Origin: CALBPI01 sp039033995
GTDB taxonomy: Bacteria; Pseudomonadota; Gammaproteobacteria; Steroidobacterales; Woeseiaceae
Direction: 5' to 3'
NCBI GenBank assembly: GCA_039033995.1
Contig: JBCCBP010000012.1
Location: 16,320-80,319 of the forward strand
Length of the DNA: 64,000 nucleotides
A model generated the notes under the pieces. That model was not told the DNA's origin. It worked only from the letters and a program-made list of their open reading frames with translations, and did no database searches. Positions within the stretch are counted from its first letter, which is position 1. Every line of letters begins with the position of its first letter. This document shows positions 8,466-17,632 of this stretch, piece by piece. A program made the translations under genes and the position numbers.

Positions 8466-9715
8466 GCGACACCGCCGACCATGTCATCGTCGTCGGCGCT
8501 GGCATCATCGGGATGGCTTGCGCGCACTACCTAAGCGCGGCGGGCTTCAATGTCACGTTGATCGACAAGGGCGATCCGGGTCAGGCGTGTTCGCAGAGTA
8601 ATTGCGGCTACATCTGCCCGAGTCACGTGTTGCCGTTGAATTCGATGGGTTCCTTGAAAAAGGGTATGCGGTCGTTGCTGAACCCGGCCGCGCCGTTTCG
8701 GTTGAAGCTGCAATGGCGCGCCGGTTTGTATCGCTGGTTGTACGAGTTTGCGCGACGTTGCGGCGAACGCGAGATGATCGCGGCTGGTAACCAATTGCAA
8801 CCACTGTTGGCGTCGTCGCGCGCGGCTTATCAACAACTGATGTCGACCGACGATTTCGATTGCGGGTGGCGTGAGTCGGGTCTGCTCTATGTGTTCCAGA
8901 GCGTCGAGGGGTTCGACGACTACGCGCAGGAAGATCAGCTACTCGCCGACCACTATGGTGTATCCGCCGACCGAATTCCGGGCGATGAGTTGCCGACGCT
9001 GGATCCCGCGCTACGCGCCAACCTCGCCGGCGCGTTTTTGTATCGTGACGATGCGATGCTGAATCCCGATCAATTGGTTCGGCAGTGGCCGGCACGGTTG
9101 GCGGAACGTGGCGTGCGCTTGGTTTCGAATTGTTCGCTCAACCATGTCCGGCGAGAGCGTGCGCATATAGTGGGTATCGAGACGACGCAGGGCACGATGA
9201 CCGCGGACCACTATGTGTTCGCACTCGGGGCCTGGTCGACGCAGATGGCCGAGAACATCGGTTGTCCGATCCCGATCGAACCCGGCAAAGGCTATTCGGT
9301 CACGATGACGCAGCCTGAGCAGTGTCCGTCGTACCCGATGTTGTTTCTGGAGCACGGCATCGGCATGACACCGTTGGACGATGGTTACCGGCTTGGCTCG
9401 ATGATGGAGTTTGTCGGTTACGATTCGTCGATACCGGCCCATCGTATCGCGCAGCTCGGCGAGGCCGCGGCGCATTATCTGAACACGCCGACCGGGCAGG
9501 AATCACGCGCGACCTGGTTTGGCTGGCGCCCGATGACCTGGGATAGTCTGCCGATTATCGGTCGCGTACCAGGCGCGGACAACGCATTGCTGGCGACTGG
9601 CCATAACATGCTAGGTTTGACCCTGGCGCCGGCAACCGGACAGCTCATCACTGAGATGATTCAGGAGCAGCCGACACATATCGATGCAACGGCCTTTGCG
9701 CCGTCACGCTTCTAG
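8462..9715 (+). CDS. FAD-dependent D-amino-acid dehydrogenase, probable D-hydroxyproline dehydrogenase
   Basis: 417 residues of the DAO fold. The N-terminal dinucleotide motif VVGAGIIGMACAHYL binds FAD, and the C-terminal TGHNMLGLTLAPATG is the conserved FAD-contact segment typical of DadA-like enzymes. It would oxidise cis-4-hydroxy-D-proline to pyrroline-4-hydroxy-2-carboxylate, passing electrons to the respiratory chain. Translationally coupled to the epimerase (ATGA). Confidence 0.9.
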   Translation: MSDTADHVIVVGAGIIGMACAHYLSAAGFNVTLIDKGDPGQACSQSNCGYICPSHVLPLNSMGSLKKGMRSLLNPAAPFRLKLQWRAGLYRWLYEFARRCGEREMIAAGNQLQPLLASSRAAYQQLMSTDDFDCGWRESGLLYVFQSVEGFDDYAQEDQLLADHYGVSADRIPGDELPTLDPALRANLAGAFLYRDDAMLNPDQLVRQWPARLAERGVRLVSNCSLNHVRRERAHIVGIETTQGTMTADHYVFALGAWSTQMAENIGCPIPIEPGKGYSVTMTQPEQCPSYPMLFLEHGIGMTPLDDGYRLGSMMEFVGYDSSIPAHRIAQLGEAAAHYLNTPTGQESRATWFGWRPMTWDSLPIIGRVPGADNALLATGHNMLGLTLAPATGQLITEMIQEQPTHIDATAFAPSRF

Positions 9716-9733
9716 CTTCTTGGGGGATACACG

Positions 9734-11242
9734 ATGACGACGGGCCAACACTACATCGCGGGTGACTGGCGGGACGGCGATGGCGAGTTCTGGTCGTCCC
9801 CCGTCGTCGGCGAGCCGCAACGATTCCACAACGGCACGACCGCACTGGTCGATGCCGCTGTTGCCGGGGCGCATGATGCGTTCATTCCGTTTGCGAATAC
9901 GCCGCGCACCGAGCGCGCTGCCTTCCTGCGTGCGATCGCCGATGCGCTTGAAGCGCGTCGTACGGACATCACCGCCGCGTCCGCGGCCGAGTCGGGCCTG
10001 CCGGATGCGCGCGTACAGGGGGAGTTGGGTCGTACGATCGGTCAGCTCAACCTGTTCGCGACATGCATTGAAGCGGGTGACTATCTCGAGTCGACGCACA
10101 CGCCCGCATTGCCGGACCGCTCCCCGCTGCCGCGTCCTGACCTGCGTTTGATGATGCGCCCGTTGGGCCCTGTTGTCGTGTTCGGTGCCTCTAATTTTCC
10201 ACTGGCGTTTTCGACCGCCGGTGGCGATACCGCATCGGCTCTGGCCGCGGGATGCCCGGTCGTTGTCAAAGGCCATCCGGCGCACCCGGCGACGAGCGAG
10301 TGGGTCGCACGCGCGATCGACGAGGCAATTCGCACCACCGGCATGCCGGCTGGCGTGTTCTCGTTGATTCAGGATGCCGGGCACGATGTCGCGACGCACC
10401 TCGCGCAACACCCGTTGGTTAAAGCGGTCGGCTTTACGGGCTCGTTGCGCGGTGGTCGTGCGTTGTTCGATCTGTGTGCACAACGCGCCGAGCCGATTCC
10501 TTTTTATGGTGAGCTCGGCTCGATCAATCCGAATTTCCTGTTGCCGACAGCGTTGGCAGCTCGGGGCAACGACATCGCTGCTGGTTGGGCAATGTCATTG
10601 ACGATGGGTGTCGGGCAGTTCTGTACCAAACCCGGTGTGTTGTTTGTGATCGACGAAGATGCCGTGGATCGTTTTCGTTCGGTGGTCGGTGATGCCTTGT
10701 CGTCGGTCGAGACACAGCCGATGCTCACCGATGCGATCGCTGAGGCTTGCCGGGCGGGTGTCGCACGAGTTGCCGATGTGCCGGGTGTTGATCAGCGTTT
10801 TGGTTGGCCGTCCGAGGGTCGACAGATGACGCCGAGCCTGTTCGAAACGACGTCCGCGGTTTGGCGCGCGCATTCGATCTTAGCCGAAGAGGTGTTCGGT
10901 CCTGTGGGTTTGATCGTGCGCTGTACCGATGCCGACGATCTTGTATCGACGGCAGCCGCGCTAGACGGTCAACTCACTGCAACGCTGCATCTAGAGGACG
11001 CGGATCACGCGCTCGGTGCTCGACTGCTGCCCGTGCTCGAACACAAAGCGGGTCGAATTTTGGCCAATGGGTTCCCGACGGGTGTCGAAGTAGATGCGGC
11101 GATGATGCACGGCGGCCCGTACCCGGCCAGCACGAATGCGTCGACGACATCGGTGGGCACGCTCGCCATTCGCCGGTTCCTGAAACCGGTGTGTTACCAG
11201 AACCTACCGTCCGCGTTATTGCCCGCAGATCTGCGCGACTAA
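9734..11242 (+). CDS. Alpha-ketoglutarate semialdehyde dehydrogenase
   Basis: 502-residue aldehyde dehydrogenase with catalytic Cys297 in GQFCTKPG and the general base Glu260 in FYGELGSINPN. The GELGSINP/GQFCTKPG combination is characteristic of the KGSADH subgroup rather than betaine or succinate semialdehyde dehydrogenases. It oxidises 2-oxoglutarate semialdehyde to 2-oxoglutarate, feeding the TCA cycle and closing the hydroxyproline route. 18 nt after the dehydrogenase, with a GGGGGATA ribosome site. Confidence 0.92.
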   Translation: MTTGQHYIAGDWRDGDGEFWSSPVVGEPQRFHNGTTALVDAAVAGAHDAFIPFANTPRTERAAFLRAIADALEARRTDITAASAAESGLPDARVQGELGRTIGQLNLFATCIEAGDYLESTHTPALPDRSPLPRPDLRLMMRPLGPVVVFGASNFPLAFSTAGGDTASALAAGCPVVVKGHPAHPATSEWVARAIDEAIRTTGMPAGVFSLIQDAGHDVATHLAQHPLVKAVGFTGSLRGGRALFDLCAQRAEPIPFYGELGSINPNFLLPTALAARGNDIAAGWAMSLTMGVGQFCTKPGVLFVIDEDAVDRFRSVVGDALSSVETQPMLTDAIAEACRAGVARVADVPGVDQRFGWPSEGRQMTPSLFETTSAVWRAHSILAEEVFGPVGLIVRCTDADDLVSTAAALDGQLTATLHLEDADHALGARLLPVLEHKAGRILANGFPTGVEVDAAMMHGGPYPASTNASTTSVGTLAIRRFLKPVCYQNLPSALLPADLRD

Positions 11243-11332
11243 CTAAAGCTCCAGGCTGCTTGTCCCGCAAGCGTCTTCATTCAAATCCGTTACACTGCCG
11301 TCGAGTCTGACCGACACATCGAGGAGCCCACG

Positions 11333-11992
11333 TTGCCCGCGCTGCTGCATCGATCGCCGCCCGGTTGGTTAACGCTGACCGTTGCGCTGCTACCCATCAT
11401 CACCGTGAATCTGTGCTTCCAGCTGTCGGTGGCCGGCGATTTCATTCCGGATTGTTTTGTTTATGTTGACGGTTGCACGTCGATTAGCGCAACGGGACGT
11501 CATGGCATCGCCTACTGGTTGTTTAAGGCGTTGATGCTGCCGCAGTGCCTGGTGTTGGTTTTGTTCTGGCGAGCGATTGCGCGCCATGTGGACACGCCAC
11601 GCGCGTGGTGGCTGCGGCTGACTGTCGTTGCCTCCTTATTTCTGGCGGTATACGTACTTGCGCTAGGCAGCGAAGGCGATCTCTATCGTATGATGCGCCG
11701 CTATGGCGTGTTCGTGTTTTTCCTCGGTACCTTCATCGCGCAGATTGCGGTGACGCTGCGTCATGGTCGCAGCGCATTGCCAACCGGCGTGCTGTGGGCC
11801 CAACGCAGTCTTCTGGCCGTCATGTTTCTGCTCGCGATCGCCGAGGTGCCGCTCGGCACGTTCGGCTTGGAAGACGACCGCGGCGAAAACATCATCGAGT
11901 GGAACTTCTCGCTATTAATGCAGCTGTGGTTACTGAGTTGGTGGTGGGTCAAGCGCCCGTCAGCCGACGCTTCACCCGCCACCGCTAGCTAA
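11333..11992 (+). CDS. Multi-pass membrane protein, Frag1/DRAM-like
   Basis: A TTG start with GAGGAG 6 nt upstream gives 219 residues with about six hydrophobic segments. The ectodomain-like patch VDGCTSISATGRHG and the GSEGDLYRMMRRYG segment recall Frag1/DRAM/Sfk1-type proteins, but this is a loose resemblance. The 3' end overlaps the convergent molybdopterin gene by 8 nt. Function unknown. Confidence 0.7.
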   Translation: MPALLHRSPPGWLTLTVALLPIITVNLCFQLSVAGDFIPDCFVYVDGCTSISATGRHGIAYWLFKALMLPQCLVLVLFWRAIARHVDTPRAWWLRLTVVASLFLAVYVLALGSEGDLYRMMRRYGVFVFFLGTFIAQIAVTLRHGRSALPTGVLWAQRSLLAVMFLLAIAEVPLGTFGLEDDRGENIIEWNFSLLMQLWLLSWWWVKRPSADASPATAS

Positions 11993-14225
11993 CAAACTTT
12001 ACTGTCTTGTCGAACGGCATTTCGCGCAACCGTTCGCCCGTCAGTGAAAATATCGCGTTAGCCAATGCCGGTGCCGCCGGCGGTACCGGGGGTTCGCCGA
12101 TGCCGCGGATTTTATTGGCCAACTCGAGTCCACGCACGACGATGTTCGGGCACTGATGGATGCGCATGCCGGAGTGCTGATGAAAATTGCGCTGCTCCGC
12201 CTGACCATCGGCATAGGTGATTTCACAGTTCATCGCATGCCCCAGGCCCCATACGACAGCGCCTTTCACATGGTTTTCAAAGTTGATCGGGTCGACGATG
12301 CGACCGACGTCAGCGGCAACGTACACATTGTCGATACGAATGCCGGCATCGGTCTCTGACACTTCGACCACCTCGGCGACGGGTACGCCAAAACTGTCGA
12401 CCAGCGCGACGCCGCGACCACGGCCGACCCCAAGCGGTGCGCCCCAGTTCGATAACTCGGCGACGGCCTCCAGCACTGCGCGAGACTCGGCGCGGTCGAT
12501 CAGCCGTAAACGTTCTTCCATCGGGTCCGCGCCGGCCGCGTGAATCAGCTCGTCAAGAAACGTCTCCATGAAAAAGCCTGCGGTGGATGCCCCGACCGAA
12601 CGCCAGGAGCTGACCGGCGCGAGCTCCGGCACGCGGTAGCCGCGCACACGGCAATTAGGAATCGCATACGGCGCATTCCAGGCCCCGGCGACGATTTGCT
12701 CGTCAGGCCCCGGCGGTGCGGGCTGCCCGATGCGTTGCGTTTGCGACGTCGATGAAGAGGGTGTCGCGATCGCCAGGTCGAGCGAGACCACCTTGCCATC
12801 GGCGACACGGCCGGCGCCGCGCGCCATGCCAATCTGGCGCGGAAAGTCATGGGCGAAGTCTTCTTCGCGTGTGAACGTCAGCTTCACAGGCGTACCCGGC
12901 ATTTGTGCCGCGATCTCGGTTGCTTGCCGAATGTTCTCAAACTCGAGCCGGTGCCCGAAGCTGCCACCGCCATGCTGGTTGTGAAAGGTGACGGCATCGG
13001 TCGCGCAACCGGCGACGTCGGCGACGACCTGTTGCACAAAGCGCGGGAACTGATGGCTTGCCCAGACCTCCGCACCGTCGTTATTGACAATCACCATCGC
13101 ATTCAGCGGCTCCAGCGGCTGGTGCGCGACGTAGGGCGCGCGGTATTCGGCGGTGACTGCGTCACCTTGCGCGCTGTCGACATCGCCATCATCGCGCCAC
13201 TGCTTGTCGAGCGTGTCTTCGTTGAAAGATGCCGAGACGGCCGCCCAGTGATCGCCCATCTCGGCCGGATAGGGGGCGGGTCCCCATTCGATGTCGATGG
13301 CATTGACGGCCTTGAACGCATTCCAGGTGTTGTTGGCGAGCGCAGCGACGCCGTTGCCGAGTCGCACGATGTCCGTGACGCCCGGCAGCGCGCGAGCCGC
13401 CGTATCGTCGTAGCTGATTAGATCGCCGCCTTGTCGCGGGTTGGTGCGCACGGCGGCATACTGCATCCCCTCGTGTTCGATATCGATGCCGTAGCGCTGT
13501 GTGCCGGTCGATTTGCCGACGATATCAAGCCGCTGCATCGGCTTACCGATCAGGCGCCATTCAGATGGGTCGCGCAGCGTGACGTCTGTGACCGGTTCAA
13601 TCGTGGCGGCATCCGCTGCTAACGCTGTATAGGCCAGACGTTCGCCGTTCGGCAACAATACGGCGCCGGCATCGGTGCGCAGTTCGCCAACAGCGACACC
13701 CGAGCGGCGCGCAGCCGCCAATTTCAAAGTCTCTCGTGCAATGGCGCCAGCCTCGCGCAGTTTCGTAAAACTATCAGGCACCGACGATGAACCACCGGTG
13801 CCCTGTAAGCCGGCGATTTTCGTGACGGCGTGCAACAGCCCGCGCACTGCATTCGCTGATCTGCTGTCTTCGTGTTTATTGAACGGCGCGAGTTCTGCAC
13901 CGAGTGCACGGTTGTAGTAGGCAGCCGCTGGCTGGCCATAGTCGGTATTGAACTGACCCCAGTCGAGATCCATCTCCTCGGCGATCAGCGCAGCCTGCAT
14001 CGAGATGGCGCCCTGACCAATATCCACGTGTGGCGTGATCAGCGTGATGCCGTCGGCATCGATCTTGACCCATGGGTTAAACGCGGCCTCGCCATCGGCG
14101 AGGTCCTCGAGCAACGGATTGTCGTGGGGCCGTTTGGTTAGATAGACACCAAACGCGACGCCGCCGGCGATGGCGGTGGAGCCGATCAGGAACGTGCGTC
14201 GCGCGATCGTGCGAACCTTACCCAT
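11985..14225 (-). CDS. Molybdopterin-binding subunit of an xanthine-oxidase-family hydroxylase (IorB-like)
   Basis: 746 residues with a twin-arginine leader (KVRTIARRTFLIGS), so probably exported folded to the periplasm. The single-chain layout, with the GGGSFGHR motif and a C-terminal PP-rich GIGEPPVPPAAPALANAIF segment, matches isoquinoline 1-oxidoreductase beta subunits and related aldehyde or heterocycle hydroxylases. It pairs with the 2Fe-2S subunit encoded immediately upstream (8-nt overlap). Substrate is not readable from sequence. The nearby purine/pyrimidine-type permease operon makes an N-heterocycle possible, which is inference. Confidence 0.88.
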   Translation of the reverse strand: MGKVRTIARRTFLIGSTAIAGGVAFGVYLTKRPHDNPLLEDLADGEAAFNPWVKIDADGITLITPHVDIGQGAISMQAALIAEEMDLDWGQFNTDYGQPAAAYYNRALGAELAPFNKHEDSRSANAVRGLLHAVTKIAGLQGTGGSSSVPDSFTKLREAGAIARETLKLAAARRSGVAVGELRTDAGAVLLPNGERLAYTALAADAATIEPVTDVTLRDPSEWRLIGKPMQRLDIVGKSTGTQRYGIDIEHEGMQYAAVRTNPRQGGDLISYDDTAARALPGVTDIVRLGNGVAALANNTWNAFKAVNAIDIEWGPAPYPAEMGDHWAAVSASFNEDTLDKQWRDDGDVDSAQGDAVTAEYRAPYVAHQPLEPLNAMVIVNNDGAEVWASHQFPRFVQQVVADVAGCATDAVTFHNQHGGGSFGHRLEFENIRQATEIAAQMPGTPVKLTFTREEDFAHDFPRQIGMARGAGRVADGKVVSLDLAIATPSSSTSQTQRIGQPAPPGPDEQIVAGAWNAPYAIPNCRVRGYRVPELAPVSSWRSVGASTAGFFMETFLDELIHAAGADPMEERLRLIDRAESRAVLEAVAELSNWGAPLGVGRGRGVALVDSFGVPVAEVVEVSETDAGIRIDNVYVAADVGRIVDPINFENHVKGAVVWGLGHAMNCEITYADGQAEQRNFHQHSGMRIHQCPNIVVRGLELANKIRGIGEPPVPPAAPALANAIFSLTGERLREMPFDKTVKFVS

Positions 14226-14691
14226 TGCTTTGCTCCCGCACCGTCTTAGCGGCGGTTTTGATCGCCTCGCGGATCTTCGGATAGGTGCCGCAGCGGCAGA
14301 GGTTGCCGCGCATCACCTGATCAATTTCGGCATCGCTCGGGTCCGAGTTGTTGCTGAGCAAAGACGTCGCCTGCATGATCTGCCCGGACTGGCAGTAACC
14401 GCACTGCGCGACCTGATGATCGATCCAGGCTTGCTGCACCGGGCTCGGTGCGTCCGGCGTGCCAACGCCCTCAATCGTCGTCACGGACGTGTTTGCAACC
14501 ACCGACAACGGTAACTGGCAGGAGCGCATCGCCCGACCATTCCACAACACAGTACAGGCGCCGCACTGGGCGATGCCACAGCCGAATTTGGTGCCCTTTA
14601 GCTTGAGCTCATCGCGCAACACCCAGAGCAACGGTGTGTCCAATGGCAGATCCACAGAAACGGGCGTTCCGTTGAGGGCAAACGTGGTCAT
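14218..14691 (-). CDS. 2Fe-2S subunit of the molybdenum hydroxylase (IorA-like)
   Basis: 157 residues. The plant-ferredoxin-type cluster is bound by FGCGIAQCGACTVLWNG plus a downstream Cys (MRSCQ). The second, helical cluster domain has QCGYCQSGQIM and GNLCRCGTYP. These eight cysteines are diagnostic of the small subunit of xanthine-oxidase-family enzymes. It relays electrons from the Mo centre. AAGGAG ribosome site upstream; overlaps the large subunit gene by 8 nt. No signal peptide of its own, so it would be co-exported with the Tat-carrying partner. Confidence 0.93.
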   Translation of the reverse strand: MTTFALNGTPVSVDLPLDTPLLWVLRDELKLKGTKFGCGIAQCGACTVLWNGRAMRSCQLPLSVVANTSVTTIEGVGTPDAPSPVQQAWIDHQVAQCGYCQSGQIMQATSLLSNNSDPSDAEIDQVMRGNLCRCGTYPKIREAIKTAAKTVREQSNG

Positions 14692-14792
14692 CGCGTTCTC
14701 CTTTTCGACTGAATCGCAATGCTACCACTTGCGCTGCGGGAGGGCGCAGCCCGTCCTTCGGTTGTGCCATCGATTGGTGCTAAGCTGCCTTG

Positions 14793-16079
14793 ATGGAAGG
14801 GGAGTCCAACGAGTTTGCCAATGAGCCGGTGCCGGTCGAGCGCACGGGTAGCTGGATCGGTGTTGCACTGATCAGCGCGATGGTCGCGTTTTCTCTGCCG
14901 ACATTTGTCGCTGGCGTCGAGCTGTTTGCTGTCAGCGATTACCGCTCTGCGATCATTGCGGTTGTGACAGGCGGTGCATTGCTCGCGCTCATTGGCGGTA
15001 TCTGCGGCGTGATTGGCGCACGCACTCGCTTGTCGTCTTACATGCTCGCCAAAGTCGCTTTCGGCTATCGCGGCGCCGCGCTGGTGAATGTGGCGTTCGC
15101 GATTTCGCTGCTCGGCTGGTTTGGGGTGAATATCGATCTGTTCTCGGAGACGGCCCTGCGCATGCTAGCCGATATCTGGGGAGTGCAGGCGCCGGTGTGG
15201 CTGATCGAGTTGATCGCCGGTGTGATCATGACGATGACCACGCTCTACGGTTTTCGCGCGATCAGTGGGCTGTCGATGTTGCTGACACCGGTATTGATGC
15301 TGGTCACCGCATTACTGTGGTATCAGATTGCTGGTGCGTCGGCAGGTCATGCGTTGTGGGACGAGGTAACGGTCTCGACGCTGTCGTTTGGCGATAGCGT
15401 GTCGGCGGTCGTCGGCGGCGTGATCATTGGCGCTGTGATCCTACCCGACATCACTCGCTTTATTCGGCACTGGCAAGGTGCGGTCTACACAGCGCTGTTG
15501 TCGTATCTGGTGGTGGGCTCAGTCGTCATGATTGCCGGTGGCCTTGCAGCGCAACTGTTTGCGCAGGGCGAGTTCCTCGACGTCATGATGACGATTGGTC
15601 TTGGCAGTGCCGCGTTTGTCATTGTTATCGCCGGTAGCTGGGTGTTGAACACGCTCAATCTGTATTCCACGGCCTTGTCCATCGCGGCGACGGCACCGCG
15701 CGTGCCCAATCATTGGCTGGTGTTGGGTCTTGGTGCACTCGGCACGCTGGCGGCGTTCGCCAACATCCTCGATTACTTTCTCGACTTCCTGTTTTATCTC
15801 GCCATCGTGTTCGTGCCCGTCGCTGGCGTGATTGCGGTCGATTACACGCTGCTGCGCCGCGCTGCATACCACGACGCGCTTGATCCGGAAGCGATAGCAG
15901 TATCGTGGGCGGCGCTCTTAAGCTGGTTCGCCGGTGCGGTAGTAGCGTTACTCGGCGCGGAGGGCGTGATCACTCTGAGTGGCATCGCTGCTGTCGACGC
16001 GATTGCCGTGTCGGCCGGTTGCTACGCGCTGGCAGGCCGTTGGTCAACTCGCCCAACACCGGCGAGTGACGCGACATGA
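14793..16079 (+). CDS. NCS1-family nucleobase/hydantoin-type permease
   Basis: About 428 residues and 12 hydrophobic helices. GSWIGVALISAMVAFSLPTF at the N-terminus is typical of CodB/NCS1 purine-cytosine permeases. The start is ambiguous (TTG 14790 and ATG 14793 are adjacent, with no clear ribosome site). The following hydantoinase-type gene overlaps by ATGA, so the permease probably imports the substrate of those enzymes, a cyclic amide such as a hydantoin, oxopyrimidine or oxopurine product. Substrate not determined. Confidence 0.85.
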   Translation: MEGESNEFANEPVPVERTGSWIGVALISAMVAFSLPTFVAGVELFAVSDYRSAIIAVVTGGALLALIGGICGVIGARTRLSSYMLAKVAFGYRGAALVNVAFAISLLGWFGVNIDLFSETALRMLADIWGVQAPVWLIELIAGVIMTMTTLYGFRAISGLSMLLTPVLMLVTALLWYQIAGASAGHALWDEVTVSTLSFGDSVSAVVGGVIIGAVILPDITRFIRHWQGAVYTALLSYLVVGSVVMIAGGLAAQLFAQGEFLDVMMTIGLGSAAFVIVIAGSWVLNTLNLYSTALSIAATAPRVPNHWLVLGLGALGTLAAFANILDYFLDFLFYLAIVFVPVAGVIAVDYTLLRRAAYHDALDPEAIAVSWAALLSWFAGAVVALLGAEGVITLSGIAAVDAIAVSAGCYALAGRWSTRPTPASDAT

Positions 16080-17632
16080 TGCGTGTGGGTATCGACGTAG
16101 GCGGTACGCATACCGATGCGGTGCTGCTACGCGGCGATGAGATCCTGGCGGCCCACAAAGCGCTGACGAGCGCCGACATTGTATCCGGCATTCTCGACGC
16201 ACTGGAGCATGTGCTGGCCGCCGAACCTGATGCGGCAGAACAACTCGACGCGCTGATGCTCGGCACCACCCAGTTCACGAATGCCGTGGTGGAGCGCCGT
16301 GAGTTGTCGCCTGTGGCTGCGATACGTATCGGTGCGCCGTCTGGACGCGGTGTGCCACCGATGATCGGTTGGCCCGATGATATCCAGCAAGCGTTAGGTG
16401 CGCATAGCTACACGTTGCACGGTGGCTACTTGTACGACGGATGGCCAATGGCGCCGATGGATGATGACGAAATCGGTCGCGTCGTCGCTGACGTCGTTGC
16501 CAGAGATCTTCCGGCCGTCGCCATTGCGGGGGCCTTCTCGCCGATGAACCCGGATCAGGAGCTGATGGTCGCCGAGCGCTTGCGCGCCGCAAACCCTGAT
16601 CTACGCATCACGATGTCGCATGAGATCGGGCGACTTGGCCTGCTCGAGCGCGAAAATGCGGCGCTCCTGAATGCCGGGTTACTACACTTTGCGGATCGCG
16701 TCGTGACGGCTTTCGAACAGGCCGTCGCCGAACGCGGTTTGCAATGCCGGTTTTTTCTGAGTCAGAACGATGGCACGTTGATGGATGCGGCGTTTGCGCG
16801 TCGCTTTCCAGCATTGACTTTCGCGTCGGGTCCGACCAATTCGATTCGCGGCGCCTGTCGATTGTCCGGTCTCAGCAACGCGATTGTTGTGGATATCGGG
16901 GGTACGACGAGCGACATTGGCGTTCTGCAAGACGATTTCCCTCGTGAGTCGAATCGCGTGATCGAGGTCGGTGGCGTGCGTACCAATTTCCGCATGCCGG
17001 ATATTCTGGCGGTCGGTCTTGGCGGCGGCAGTGAGGTCTCGGCTGACGGCGCGACCGTGGGCCCGCGATCCGTTGGTCATGCATTACCGGAGCGCGGGTT
17101 GGTGTTCGGCGGCGACACGTTGACCGCGACTGATATCGCAGTGGCGGCTGGCGTGACACAACTCGGTGATGCCGAGCATCTCAGCCGTGTTCCGGCGAAG
17201 ACTGTCGCGACCGCACGCGAAACCATGCAGCGCATGCTGGCGGACGCCATCGATACGATGAAACCGAGCCGTGCGGCGATACCGGTCGTGCTGGTGGGTG
17301 GTGGCGCTGTGTTGTTCGCGAATGGTATCGACGGTGTAGATCAGGTGATACGTCCCGAGAATGCCGGCGTGGCCAATGCACTCGGTGCGGCTATCGCGCA
17401 AATCGGCGGGGAGCAGGAGCGCATGATCGCCTATGATCAAACACCCCGCGACAAAGCGATTGAGCAAGTGACTGCGGAGGCGCACAAAGCCGCGATTGTG
17501 GCCGGTGCCGATCCGGACACGGTCCGCATCGCCGATGTTGAAGAGACGGCGATGTCCTACATGGCCGGCAATACGACGCGCGTGCGTGTCAAAGTGGTGG
17601 GTGACATCCTGACAGCAGGCAGCAACTCATGA
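16076..17632 (+). CDS. Hydantoinase/oxoprolinase family protein, HyuA-type subunit
   Basis: 518 residues starting MMRVGIDVGGTHTDAVL, the actin-like ATPase phosphate loop of HyuA/OplA proteins. A second GGTTSDIGV (VVDIGGTTSDIG) and the DILAVGLGGGS segment follow. These ATP-dependent enzymes open 5-membered cyclic amides. No HyuB partner is present; instead a DUF917 gene follows with ATGA overlap. Stand-alone HyuA plus DUF917 is a recurring but poorly characterised pairing. Confidence 0.88.
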   Translation: MMRVGIDVGGTHTDAVLLRGDEILAAHKALTSADIVSGILDALEHVLAAEPDAAEQLDALMLGTTQFTNAVVERRELSPVAAIRIGAPSGRGVPPMIGWPDDIQQALGAHSYTLHGGYLYDGWPMAPMDDDEIGRVVADVVARDLPAVAIAGAFSPMNPDQELMVAERLRAANPDLRITMSHEIGRLGLLERENAALLNAGLLHFADRVVTAFEQAVAERGLQCRFFLSQNDGTLMDAAFARRFPALTFASGPTNSIRGACRLSGLSNAIVVDIGGTTSDIGVLQDDFPRESNRVIEVGGVRTNFRMPDILAVGLGGGSEVSADGATVGPRSVGHALPERGLVFGGDTLTATDIAVAAGVTQLGDAEHLSRVPAKTVATARETMQRMLADAIDTMKPSRAAIPVVLVGGGAVLFANGIDGVDQVIRPENAGVANALGAAIAQIGGEQERMIAYDQTPRDKAIEQVTAEAHKAAIVAGADPDTVRIADVEETAMSYMAGNTTRVRVKVVGDILTAGSNS

